NCBI GenBank assembly: GCA_030247855.1
Contig: JAPDRN010000064.1
Location: 62,001 to 126,000, forward strand
DNA length: 64,000 nucleotides
From: Knufia peltigerae
Lineage: Eukaryota > Ascomycota > Eurotiomycetes > Chaetothyriales > Trichomeriaceae
Direction: 5' to 3'
A program made the translations under genes and the position numbers. This document shows, piece by piece, positions 22,835 through 33,206 of the stretch. The notes under the pieces are model-generated. The model did no database searches, was not told the DNA's origin, and saw only the letters and a program-made list of their open reading frames with translations. The first letter of the stretch is position 1. Each line of letters opens with the position of its first letter.

Positions 22835-25225
22835 ATGGCTACTGCACTCAAGAACAATGTCGAAGATACAAAGCAGGCCGCTTTGTCTCCTCGGCTCAAG
22901 GGTCGAGGTATGCTGAAACCACCTGCTTTGCTGCGAGACCAGCCATTAGCCAAGAGAGATAGGACTGGTGCTGATACATGGGATGTGGTAGAAAATGCAA
23001 AAGATACACTGTGTCGGAATGTTACCATCTATGGCAAGTGCCGCTACGAAGACAAAGGTGGGACAAGGCGTAGTGTATATCTATCTGGGGGCTTCCCTGC
23101 TCACTTTGTGTAGGATGCGCTTTCAGTCATAACATAGACAAGCATGTGGTGGACAGTGGACACAATGAGAGGTGCATCTGCCTTTGCCAAATCGCAGTTT
23201 GAATGCTAACACTCCGGCACAGCCAACCGAAGAAGACCTTAAACGTTGAATCACCCAGCTTTACACCGTCATTCTTGTCGCCAAATGGTACCAGTGCAAG
23301 CGTTAAGAAAGCTCCTGGGATATCACCAAAGGCGGCAAGCGCTGCTCCATTCATGCCGAAAGCCATCATTTCCCGTGAGCGCTTCAAGATACCCTTCCTC
23401 TTTGTAACCCGCCAGGGATTAACATGCGATGCCAGGATCCTCCAATGCTACTCCTTTGCGTCAAGAAGCAAGGACTCCTGACTGGGCGGTGGCTCAAGTC
23501 CAAGAATTTATACCCCGTGCCACTCCAGATCAACATATGGTAAGCTCCCGCTCTCCTTCCCAGTTGTATATAAATACAATACTCATTCTCACCTTAGGCG
23601 AACGAAAATGAGATTTCTGTCACCCAAGCATTTGAATCCTTTCAACCTGCAAATGCATCTAATCCCTATCTTGATCATAGCATAAACGGCGCCGCTTTCT
23701 ATTCTGGGGCCCCTGAATTTCAGCAACCGGTAAGCCATATGACTAGCAGATAAGGCACAGCATAACTCATACCTCGTACCACCAGGTACAATATCACCAA
23801 TATGCGCCTATTGGCCCATTCAGCGCAAATCTTGCGCCATATCAACGTACTGTACACGATCTATTTATTCCTAACGATCTACGGGAGGAGATCCAAAAGA
23901 AAGCCGCTGCAACTCTTCAAACGATGCCCGGTACGAACGATGTCATGATTTCAGCATTGCAGGACTGACACCATCTAGGTTCAACACTACCGAGTCAGAT
24001 TGAAAACTATCATTCCTTGGTACCTCTTGATGCCACCCACAAAAGCTCCTCCGTCCTTGGAAACTATAACTCCTGGATCTATAAGGCCCAGTCGAATGCA
24101 AACGGCCACTTTTTCGTCCTGAGAAGGATAGAAGGTAGAGACTGAACATAATTCTGATTGGCAAAAGGCTAACATGTTGTAGGCTTCCGCTTGACCAATG
24201 AAATGGCCATTCGAGCTGGTCAGACATGGAAAAGTGTGATCAGTCCCAATATTGTACGGACTATCGATGTTTTTACCAATCGCGGTTTCGGCGACAGCTC
24301 TCTCTTTTTTGCAATGGATTATCATCCCCTCGCCAAAACGTTGCTGGAGTATCATCATATAGGTCCACCCGGCCCAAACTGGACGCGGTCAACACGGACC
24401 AACAAAGATCAAGTCTCAGAACCGGTCATGTGGAGTTACATTGTTCAGATCGCATCGGCCCTGAAGACCATTCATGCAAGCGATCTGGCAGCTCGTGTGC
24501 TCGACCCAAGCAAAGTTTTGGTCACGGGCAAGAACCGAATTCGACTCAACGGCTGTGGTATCTTGGATGTGGTGCAGTACGATGGTGGCACCTTACCCAT
24601 TGCACAATTGCAGAGGCAAGACCTTGTCAACTTTGGCATCTTGGTCCTTTCGGTCGGGTCCGGATTTCCTGATGCAGGCGCGAATTTTGTGCGTAGTATG
24701 GACAATTTCAAACGCTTCTACAAAGCAGATCTGCAAAATGCCGTCGTTTGGCTCTACTCGGCAGTTCAGAATCAGGAGAAGACGATTGACCATTTTCTCA
24801 CACTCATCTCCAGCCAAATGGTGAAAGCTTTCAATGCTTCTCTCCATAGCGATGACGCATTATATTCAGAGCTATCGCGGGAGGTTGAAAATGCACGACT
24901 GGTGCGACTTGTGACCAAATTAAATTTCATCAACGAACGACCTGAATTCGAGCACGACCGTGCCTGGTCAGAAAACGGAGAACGGTATTTTCTGAAGTTG
25001 TTCCGGGATTATGTCTTTCATCAGGTGGATGGGCAAGGCCGGCCCGTAGTCGACCTCGGACATGTCTTGACCTGCCTGAACAAACTTGATGCAGGCACAG
25101 AAGAAAAGATTACTCTCATTAGTCGTGATGAGCAGAGTTGTTTTGTGGTTACGTACCGTGAGGTGAAGAAAGGAATCGAATCAGCATTCCAAGACTTGGT
25201 GAAAAGAGGAGGCCCAATGCGATAA
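22835..25225 (+). CDS. PAN3: PAN2-PAN3 deadenylation complex subunit PAN3
   Basis: Eight exons: 22835-23057, 23114-23171, 23223-23374, 23436-23539, 23598-23729, 23786-23930, 23979-24134 and 24183-25225. Introns are 48-61 nt and the total is 670 residues. The N terminus carries the CCCH zinc finger (CRNVTIYGKC, then CAFSH, split by intron 1), which binds RNA. A disordered region includes the PAM2-like SSNATPLRQEA segment. The pseudokinase follows (WIYKAQSNANGHFFVLRRIEG, then RLNGCGILDVV), and the C terminus carries the coiled-coil knob (LNFINERPEFEHDRAWSENG). PAN3 recruits the PAN2 nuclease to poly(A) via PABP. The exon 2 donor (GTGCAT) and exon 4 acceptor are the least certain junctions. All phases close and the frame is continuous. 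Confidence 0.94.
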
Positions 25226-25662
25226 ATGTGTGGTCGGGTACATTTGAAACGCAGGAAACACCAATGAGCAGGAAACCATCAGTGCGACTTGTCATGACAA
25301 GAAATGATCTGATATTTGCTAGTTTGGTTGAAGTATGCCGAACGACTACTGTTTACAAGGATTCAGGCCATTGAGAAGTGCAGGTTTGACCCAATTGAAT
25401 ATTGCGCCCAGATAGATGAGGACAACCAAAAAAAAATCGTAATCTCCCTTGCACGCAGATTCCAATTTCAACCAAGCCAGTTATGATACAACGCTGAAGT
25501 GTCGAAAATCGTCCTGACCAATGCTCGCTTGCCCGTCGATCTAGTATTAAAGACGAACTTTTCCTGTTGCTCAACCATTGAAATTTCGTCGCGTGCGTGA
25601 GTCTTATGTTTGGCGCAGTCTGGTAGCCAGTTGAAACCCATGGTGGCGGATGGTGACAAGTT
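25226..25662. other. Intergenic between PAN3 and LSM7 3' ends
   Basis: 437 bp between convergent genes, containing both 3' UTRs. An antisense ORF at 25353-25715 overlaps the last LSM7 codons and shows no similarity. Nothing else is visible. Confidence 0.5.
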
Positions 25663-26175
25663 TTATTCTTCGGCGGCTTGTTGGAAAGGGTTCTCAATTT
25701 CTTCGCTTCCATCAAGAGGTGATACCATCACAAGTAGCGTGCCTCGCGCAACAATTAAACCTAAAGATCGCGTCGTCTCATTGCCCTCATCGTCTAGAGT
25801 AAAAGTTGGTCAACCGTTCACAGGCGAAAGAGATCTTGTATAACTCACCTCTCATTGTCTCCTTGACATCATCCAAGACGAGATTCATGAGTTGATCGTA
25901 ACCTTTGAGCGTACCAACAACTGTGTTCACAAGTCAGCACAAGGCGACTCTGGCCCGGGTGGAAGGCACTTACCCTCTCTTCCGCCGTTGAATTTGACGG
26001 TGATCTCTTTGTCGACGTACTTGGTTAAATCAAGGATGTTCTCCTTCTTCGGCTTTTCGTTGGGTTGATGGGTCTGTTGCGAGGAAGCACCGCCTCGTGC
26101 TCCTCCGCCGCCCCTACCACCGCGACCTCCGCCGGCTCCTCGAGCACCACCACGAAAATGGCCTCTTTCGGACAT
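25663..26175 (-). CDS. LSM7: U6 snRNA-associated Sm-like protein LSM7
   Basis: Three exons, 26175-25974, 25920-25849 and 25793-25663, with introns of 53 and 55 nt, give 134 residues. The Sm fold is clear. Sm1 is ILDLTKYVDKEITVKFNGGRE joined to VVGTLKGYDQLMNLVLDD; Sm2 is SLGLIVARGTLLVMVSP, ending in DGSEEIENPF, which marks LSm7. It is part of the Lsm1-7 ring (mRNA decapping) and the Lsm2-8 ring (U6 snRNA). The first ~35 residues are an RGG/Gly-rich extension absent from short yeast Lsm7, suggesting extra RNA binding. The ATG at 26175 was chosen over an adjacent upstream GTG. Confidence 0.95.
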
Positions 26176-27722
26176 CACTCTTTGTAGTGTCGCTGGTCAG
26201 GTGATGTGATTGGGATTTGGATGTTGATGGGAAAAAGACCAGTAAAATTTAGTGTACAATAATTCGGGAAACTTTCCGAAGTCCGGACGAGTGAGAAGCC
26301 GCGGAAAGACGAATTTCGCTTGGTGACGAAAGTCGTGGGTGCTGGGCGGGCAAATGTTGGCGTACGAGATCGAGGAGTGTGAGTACGTGTGCGCGTGCGC
26401 GGATATGGCCTAGAACTCGTTCTTGCGGCAAGGGGACGTTCTCAAAGAGGCTGGCAAGCGAAGAGGTTTGCTGAATTTAGGATGGACGGCGACTGGTCAC
26501 GCTGCTTTGCACGATTTTCCGCCGGGATCAAATGTTGCTTCGCGGACTAGTGAAGCTGCTGATTGGGCGGAGCGGCTGCTCTCCTTCTCTCTCCACCCAC
26601 CATTCCACACAATTAGGCGGTCATCCTACGAGCACAATATGTAGTAGGGATGCGAATGTCCAGGAGGACATCTCTTTGCAGATGAAGAGAAACAGAGTAT
26701 CGACAAGAACACAACGAGACGGAGCCCTACAGCTGGCCATCTTGTTGACATACCAAGTGATAAGTCTCGGGAAGAGGACGGAACCAGTCCTCAACATCAC
26801 TTCCGCCAGACTGCACGTCTAGGTTGTTTCAGAGACGTCGGCGTCGAAGACGGAGTCCCAGCCCAAGGTATGTACGAGTAGGCATTTTACGGGTGCTCGT
26901 CTGGTCTGATCTCGATCTGGTGCAGCAGCCATGGCAGCTTCTAGTCACAGAATCCGCGTCCCGCTCGACTGTCGTTCGTCCATGCGTGTCCCGGAGCGAC
27001 TAGACTCCGCGACTCGGAGGCGTCTTAGGTGCCTGCAGCCCCCCCAAGCACTCACTACGCACTCCGCACCCTCGCCCGAATGGCCGACTTTGCCCTCGTT
27101 CCAGGCCTATGATTAGTTGAAGTCCCCCCAAGCTATAACCAAGACGGCCACGTCCCAGGGTGCCATTTCGGCCCTTCACACCTGCCGTTCGAGCTTCACC
27201 GCGTGCGCCCTTCCCATCTCGCCTCGCCCGTTTCTCTCCTCGCTCCCAACTCCCAAGCTGTGCTTGAGGACTGCTTCGACAGTTTCCACCCTCTCGTGAT
27301 CCTGTCTTTGGACAGAGCAACGTCTCACATCTTATTTTTGTCCTGAAATCACCTGTGTTGCTGCCCTGTCGCCTTCCGCTTGTCCATCAGCCTGACCTCG
27401 CCCGCCTCGGCGTAGCCGCACGCACACTGCAATAGCTATCCGAGCTCTTTCTGTCTGCGCCTTCTGCCTCTCGCCAGCTCGGCCTTACTGAGCACACCTC
27501 TTCTCCTTCCTCCGCTGCAGGCGCTGCAGCTTCGACATAGTTTTGCCCGCCCAGGGTTCAACTATACGAAGCTGACCCAGCAACCCCTCCTCGACGCCTT
27601 CCTCCGCCGCACCTCTACACGAGAGAGTTCCGCGACTTACCTAAGCACCACCGCCGCCCGAGGGCAGCACAGCGCCTCGGGCCCCTCCCTCTACCGGCAG
27701 AAACCTGCTTCATGTCGACAGC
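26176..27722. promoter_or_regulatory. Divergent intergenic region and long C-rich leader
   Basis: 1.5 kb between LSM7 and the downstream gene. From ~26930 to 27720 the plus strand is strongly pyrimidine-rich (many CTC, CGC and TTC tracts), which suits a long 5' leader. It ends in the uORF at 27712. Small ORFs within it look random. Confidence 0.45.
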
Positions 27723-27744
27723 ATGGAACAATCTCAGGCCATGA
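27712..27744 (+). promoter_or_regulatory. Upstream ORF overlapping the main start codon
   Basis: A 10-codon uORF begins 11 nt upstream of the annotated ATG (27723) in a different frame. It ends with TGA at 27742-27744. That TGA overlaps the in-frame Met7 codon (ATG 27741-27743) as ATGA, a geometry that could allow termination-reinitiation at Met7. Whether it is translated depends on the transcript start. Confidence 0.5.
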
Positions 27745-29625
27745 CCTCCTCGGAGCAATCTTCTTCTCTCAAGCGCCCTCGCTCACCAACCGAACCGCAT
27801 CCTCACCCCGCCGCCAAAATCCCGCGAACTGCCACAAACCATTTGCAGATCAACTACCTGGCCCGGCAGCATAAAGAAACGATACCGCTCGTCACAGTCA
27901 ATGACAAGCTACCGGAGATAGCACGTCTCCTGAACGAATACGATGGAGTCATACAGCGCCATGAGAGCATGGCTGGAAATCTGGGAGCATGCCCATTGGG
28001 TCCTATCCTGCTCAAGCGGTTTGAAAGACTCTTCGAGGGACCACCTCGGGTCCTCAAGTCCCATGCCAGAGACGCTAGCATCAGCTGGCTAGACGTGGTC
28101 GAGTTCGCTCAGAACAATCCTAAGCAGTTTAATCTGGAGCGAATGCGCAACGGGATCAGAGTTTGTCAGTTTTACATCAAGCAGTGCCGGGTTGAGATTT
28201 CAGAGGAAGATTATGTGCTTATTTCAAGTGGAATGCCTCAAAAACTCATCCCTCCCCAGCCCATCTTGGAGGACGAAGAGAAAGAATTGGGTGTGATGGA
28301 TCTACTGGACCGAAATATCGGCCAGGTCATCCACCTTGCCGACCAAGGTAAGTTACAAGTCATGACTGTTCTGGCCGAATGCTAATTGCTCTGCAGTGTC
28401 TGGCCGAGCTCGTCAGTTGATCCACAAGATGAAGAACCGTCGCAATGCTATCTTGAGCCGGCGTGAGCAGGAAGCAGAGAATGTCAAGAGAAATGCTGCT
28501 AGATCCGATGGCTCACCCACGTCTATGCTCGATACCAATGGCATGAGCAACCCACAGCCCATGAGAAGTATCGAGGTGTCTCAGTCCCCTCCCGTGGGCT
28601 TCACGGCCGTCAACTTGAAGCAGTCTGGAGCGGGTGAAGCGACTCATCGGTTGTCATTATCTGGAGAGGCTACACGAAATGCACCAGATGAGATGTATGC
28701 CTCGAATGTCACCATCATCAATGGCAAGTCTATCAAGGATGCTTCACCATCGGTGCGAGCAGAGCTCATGAAGAACTTTCTCACCCCGAGTGAGCGAGAG
28801 GCTGCTATGCCTGAGGATGCCGACCGCCGGGCCTCGGTGGGAACCCCCCGAGCTAATGCTATCCCAGAAGCGTCGACAGACATGGCGGGGGGCAGCAAAC
28901 AGAATCAGTCTACTGTGGCTATCCCTGGCACTCCGGCGTCTCTGATGCCTCATTCGAAACCCTCCACCATGGATCGTGATGATGGAGGTCCGTTCAAGGC
29001 TGAAATGGTTCGAAGGATGGACAATATGTGGAAAGGCGATCGAGTGATTCCTCCTTGTGACCGTTGTCGGCGTCTTCACATGGATTGCTTGAAGAACCTT
29101 ACCGCCTGCATGGGGTGCACGAAGAAACACGCCAAATGCTCATGGAAGGAGGTGAGGGCCGATGAATTGCACATGTCTACGCAGTCGGCAGATAGCACTT
29201 TCGAAGGAGGTGCGGCTCTGGCGGTTTCCGAAATTCAACCACCCTTGTCTGCGGATTCCACTATTGAAGTCCACCACAGACCCTCGGAGGACGTGGTACG
29301 ATCTGCCAGTATTGCAAGGGCTTCGTTGGACCTGGCTGAAGATCGTCCCGACACACCTAGTAAAGACGGCGTTGAGTCGAAAAACAAAAGTGAGCCAACA
29401 CCGGGCAACAGTACTTCTGGGCGTCTCGACGTGAGACCACCTCCTCTTGTGCAACAATTGCAAGACGCAGCCAAGGAGCGTTCGGAAACTAGTGGGTTCG
29501 GTGCAGTGCTGTCACCACGTGAGAGGGGTCTTTCGAAAGACGATGACGATGAAGAAGGGGATCGATTGCAGGCACTTGCTTCACGTGTTTACCGAACAGC
29601 ATCGCAGAGTGGTCACCGGTCTTGA
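27723..29625 (+). CDS. Protein with internal Zn2Cys6-type cluster
   Basis: Two exons, 27723-28347 and 28397-29625, with a 49-nt intron, encode 617 residues. The N-terminal part contains a nuclear-looking KRPRSP patch and then a helical region (about 45-200) with NYLARQHKETIPLVTVND and WLDVVEFAQNNPKQF, which I do not recognise as a named domain. A basic stretch follows (RARQLIHKMKNRRNAILSRR). A six-Cys motif sits at about 427-455: CDRCRRLHMDC and CMGCTKKHAKC, spacing CX2CX6CX6CX2CX6C, matching Zn2Cys6. The rest is Ser/Glu-rich. Zn2Cys6 domains are usually N-terminal and followed by a regulator domain; neither holds here. A chromatin or transcription role is inferred only from the cluster. Confidence 0.82.
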
Positions 29626-31461
29626 CATTGACGGTGAGGCCTGACTTTAGATTACTTACATTACATTTTTGGTCGTGAATTTGTTAGACCTGTCTTGACT
29701 TTAGTTGACTTGAGAATCTGCCATGTATAAGTGTATATGAACATGGGTCTGAAGGGTGAGGTGGGAGAAAATAGAATGGTCATGGTTTACGGCATTTTTT
29801 ACTATGGCAAAGCGACCGCGGGCAGGTAGGCGTTGAGGATGAAGTGAAAGAATTGAAATCTCTTTTATGAGCAGAAAAAGTGATTTGTGCGAAATGTTTT
29901 GATGAATCTTGCAGAGCACGAGTATGATGAGTTGGTATATTGGGGCTACTCGTGCTAGGTCCAATACACTCGTAGTTGTGGTACATACCAAGTCAATGTA
30001 TTTCGTTTGATAATTACCCAGGTACTTCGAAGAGAGGCGAGGACAGTGTGTGTTGGTCAGTATACTTGGTACTGTATGATGAAGAAGACGTTGAGGCAGC
30101 GAGGCACGGAGTATTAAGCCGCGGAATGATTTCCAGTAGACCTTACCTTCCGGAGGAGGTGTCATGTAATAAAATAATAAAAGACAAACATCCGCAACGT
30201 CCAATACAAGATGGATAGTTTGTCATCTCTTTCTCTCTGTTCTCAACGTCAGTGTTGCCCGTAATCATTTTGCTTCTCCGTGTACTCGTACTGTATCTAC
30301 GGAGGACGGAGTACGAGTAAAAACTGCCCCTCCATCCATCCAGACACATCTCCACACAAGGCCGTAGTGGGAGTGCGATTCCCGACGAGGGTTCGGATAG
30401 ACCCCCAAGTTCGTTCGCAGTCACGCCCAGACTCTCTCTCAGGTCATCATCATTCATCGCCACCTTTACGGAGTTCCCTGTTCGTACGAGTTACTGTAAG
30501 TTGTGTGTTGGTCTTTGTGTTTCGTCAGGAGATGATCAGCTGTTGCTGGGAGCATGAATGTAGATATGTACGAGTACGATTACGAGGTTCTTTGTTACTT
30601 TCCAGTGCCACCACCAGCCGAGTTTTGGAGCCGAATTAGAGAGTAAAAGTAACTTGACTACCCAGGTATCTACGAAATACGGAGTATACTGTACTGTCAT
30701 ACGACTAAGAAGACTCTTGTACGGAATACTTACAAAACCCTAGGTACCTTACCTACCTCACACCCGTACGGTTCCGCAATGTCCGCAATTGCCCCCTCTC
30801 CCCCTCGTTTGCGGTAAGTGCGTGTTTTGGTAATACGGAATAAGACCCTGCTACGGAGTACCTTACCTGGTACGGAGGAGATAGTTTCAAACAGCTGGTA
30901 CTCCGTACTGTCACAGTATTATCACAAACTACGAGTAAAGAACTGCCTCAAACTTCCATCGGATAAATCCATTACCGTAACTCCATGTTCTGTTACAATA
31001 CCATGTAATTCCGTACTAGAGTTGGTGGTAATCCCCCCAGCATTCATTGGTTTTCCACCTTGTCATCCACGGATCGTGTTGTTGTGTGTGTCTCTCTGTC
31101 TGTCTGTGCAAACATCTCCCATAGTTGAATTGACCCCACGATTCCATTCCGCAAAGAAACAAAAAAGGTCCTTCCTTATATTTGTTCTCAGTTTTTTCTC
31201 CCTTTCCTTTTGCTTTTTTCTGTCTTTTTGGGATTCTTCATAGCTCAGTACACACACATACCTATCTCAAGATTGTCACACAACGTACTTGGTTGACCGG
31301 AACAAGAAATTTGTTTATTTGTGTGAGCAGCTGCTCCAGTGGAAGTGCGCTATCCGAAAGTTATCATCGACACCAACATCAGCATCGACACCGACACCGA
31401 CAAAACAGCGCAAAAGCCTAAGCAACAACGATAAATAAAAACAAAACAAAGACAAAAAAAC
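29626..31461. other. Intergenic with a cluster of TACGGAGTA motifs
   Basis: 1.8 kb with no supported gene. Between 30290 and 31015 the sequence is full of TACGGAGTA/TACTCCGTA and close variants. TACCTAGG/GGTACCTT-type motifs (30742-30760) and CCCAGGTA (30018, 30661) also occur. The last 60 bp before the dioxygenase are A-rich with CAACA repeats, a typical strong-leader composition. Confidence 0.5.
30678..30907. repeat. Cluster of TACGGAGTA / TACTCCGTA elements
   Basis: Three exact 9-mers lie within 230 bp: 30678-30686 (+), 30852-30860 (+) and 30899-30907 (reverse complement). A one-base variant TACGGAGGA lies at 30871 and more variants at 30306 and 31010. Other exact copies in the window are at 2658, 4940 and 14949, all intergenic. 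Origin and role unknown. Confidence 0.65.
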
Positions 31462-32675
31462 ATGGATCCTACCAAGGTCAAAATTCCTCCATTGATGGAC
31501 TTGAACATCGACAACATTACCGAGAACGTCATCCGGATCAATTCCAACAACCCGGATGCACGTATGAAGTATGTCCTTGAAAGACTCGTCGTGCATTTGC
31601 ATGACTTTGCTCGCGAGACGAGGTTGAGCACTGGCGAGTGGATGGCTGGGATTCAATTCCTGACAAAGACTGGTCAGATTTGTACGGATGTCAGACAGGT
31701 AAGTCTTGTCCCCATTTTCGACCATATCAATCCGAGAGCACACGGCGAGGGTCACCAAGTACTCTCATTCCACAAAACGGAACAAAAAAGAATCTGGTCG
31801 GACAGTGGCGTACGGATGTTGACCGTTGATGGGTGGACTCATAGGAATTCATTCTTCTGTCCGACATCTTTGGCCTTTCGTTGCTGGTCGACTCGATCGA
31901 CCACCCCAAACCGGCCGACTCGACCGAAGGGACCGTCCTGGGTCCCTTCCACACCCACGAGGCCGAACACATGAGCAACGGCGAGCTGATGTCTCACGAC
32001 AAGAACGGCGAGCCCCTGCTGGTCTTGTGCACCATCAAGGACGTCAACGGCAAACCCGTCGAGGGCGTCAAGATCGACATCTGGGAGACGGATTCCTCGG
32101 GCCACTACGACGTCCAGCACGCCGACAGGGACGGGCCCGACGGCCGCTGCGTCATGACCAGTGACCCCCAGGGCGTGTTTTGGTTCAACGCCATCGTCCC
32201 CGTCCCCTACCCCATCCCCCACGACGGACCCGTCGGTCAACTTTTGATGAAGTTGGGGAGGCATCCCATGAGACCCGCCCACATGCATTTCATGTTCGAA
32301 AAGGAGGGTTACGATCATTTGATCACGTGAGTTCTCGTCCCCTGACGTTTCCCTTTGTTGTCGATCGACAAGTCGCTGATCTGTGGTCTTCACGTATCAC
32401 ACAGTGCCCTGTACCTCAGAAATGACCCGTACGAAAACTCGGACGCCGTGTTTGGCGTCAAGACTCCGCTCGTCGTCGACCTGGGTAAAGTCGACAAGGC
32501 GACGGCGGAGAAATACGGTGTCCAGGAAGGGACGGCATTGATGACGTACGACTTTGTCCTGGTCTCGGAAAAGGAGAGTGCAGAACTCAGAGCCGAGAAT
32601 TCGAGAAAGGCTCTGGAGAAGTTGGGTAGAAGGGTGAAGATTGTACAAGGATTGCCAGTGCCAGACGTTGATTAA
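31462..32675 (+). CDS. Intradiol ring-cleavage dioxygenase (catechol/hydroxyquinol 1,2-dioxygenase-like)
   Basis: Three exons, 31462-31698, 31845-32326 and 32405-32675, with introns of 146 and 78 nt, give 329 residues. The N-terminal helical dimerisation domain (MDLNIDNITENVIRIN, then WMAGIQFLTKTGQ) is followed by the catalytic beta-domain. The four Fe(III) ligands are visible: Tyr in SSGHYDVQ, Tyr in PVPYPIPHDGPVG, and the two His of RPAHMHFMF. SDAVFGVKTPLVV closes the domain. The family opens catechol or hydroxyquinol between the hydroxyls, giving muconates or maleylacetate that feed the 3-oxoadipate pathway. The GPFHTHEAEHM segment favours a hydroxyquinol-like substrate, but I cannot fix specificity. 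It converges with a Zn2Cys6 regulator. Exon 2 is markedly GC-rich relative to its flanks. Confidence 0.93.
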
Positions 32676-33206
32676 AGCAGTGCAAAGGTAGTCGGATGTT
32701 GTTTACGACATATAGGATGAGAACGAGAATGAGAGAGTGTGTGTGTGTCATGGTTTGCATAGCTGGATGTAAATGGTACCTGTCACTATTGTATCTGATG
32801 TGAGAGGATTTATAAAAAGACCAACAGATGGTTGGATGTATCTTTCGCTCGAGTTTGCACATCCTGACAATTGCCTATGGTTTACTCGGCGTGCTCATGG
32901 GCCATACCGAAGACGTCAAACCAAGTATTTTAAGCATATTTGAAAACTGCATGATCGGAACCTGGAACTTGAACTTGAACCTGAACCTGAACCTGATCAT
33001 AGCATATTATTTACTTTGTAGATAACGGTGGCCGCCGTCTCATACTGCGTTTTCCATATTCCTTGACTCCATACATGATGACAAAACACAGAGTACATCG
33101 TGCAATGCTGACAGTGTCAGATAAAAAGGTACTCCGAACGGCCCTTACATAGCCCTGATGCAGGCACAATCGTACTTTTTTTTCTCAAAAAAAAGATAAA
33201 AAAAAA
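32676..33206. other. Convergent intergenic with hexamer tandem
   Basis: 531 bp between the dioxygenase and a minus-strand regulator. It holds a GTGTGTGTGT tract near 32739 and a GAACYT hexamer tandem (about 32958-32996). A-rich stretches near 33180 suit the 3' end of the regulator. No gene is visible. Confidence 0.5.
32958..32996. repeat. Six-base tandem repeat (TGAACC/TGAACT)
   Basis: About six consecutive hexamers of the form TGAACC or TGAACT. It is not the TTAGGG telomere unit. Confidence 0.7.

Noticed and set aside
32958..32996. Hexamer tandem as a telomere-like array
   Set aside because: The unit is TGAACC/TGAACT, not TTAGGG, and there are only about six copies within a gene-containing region.
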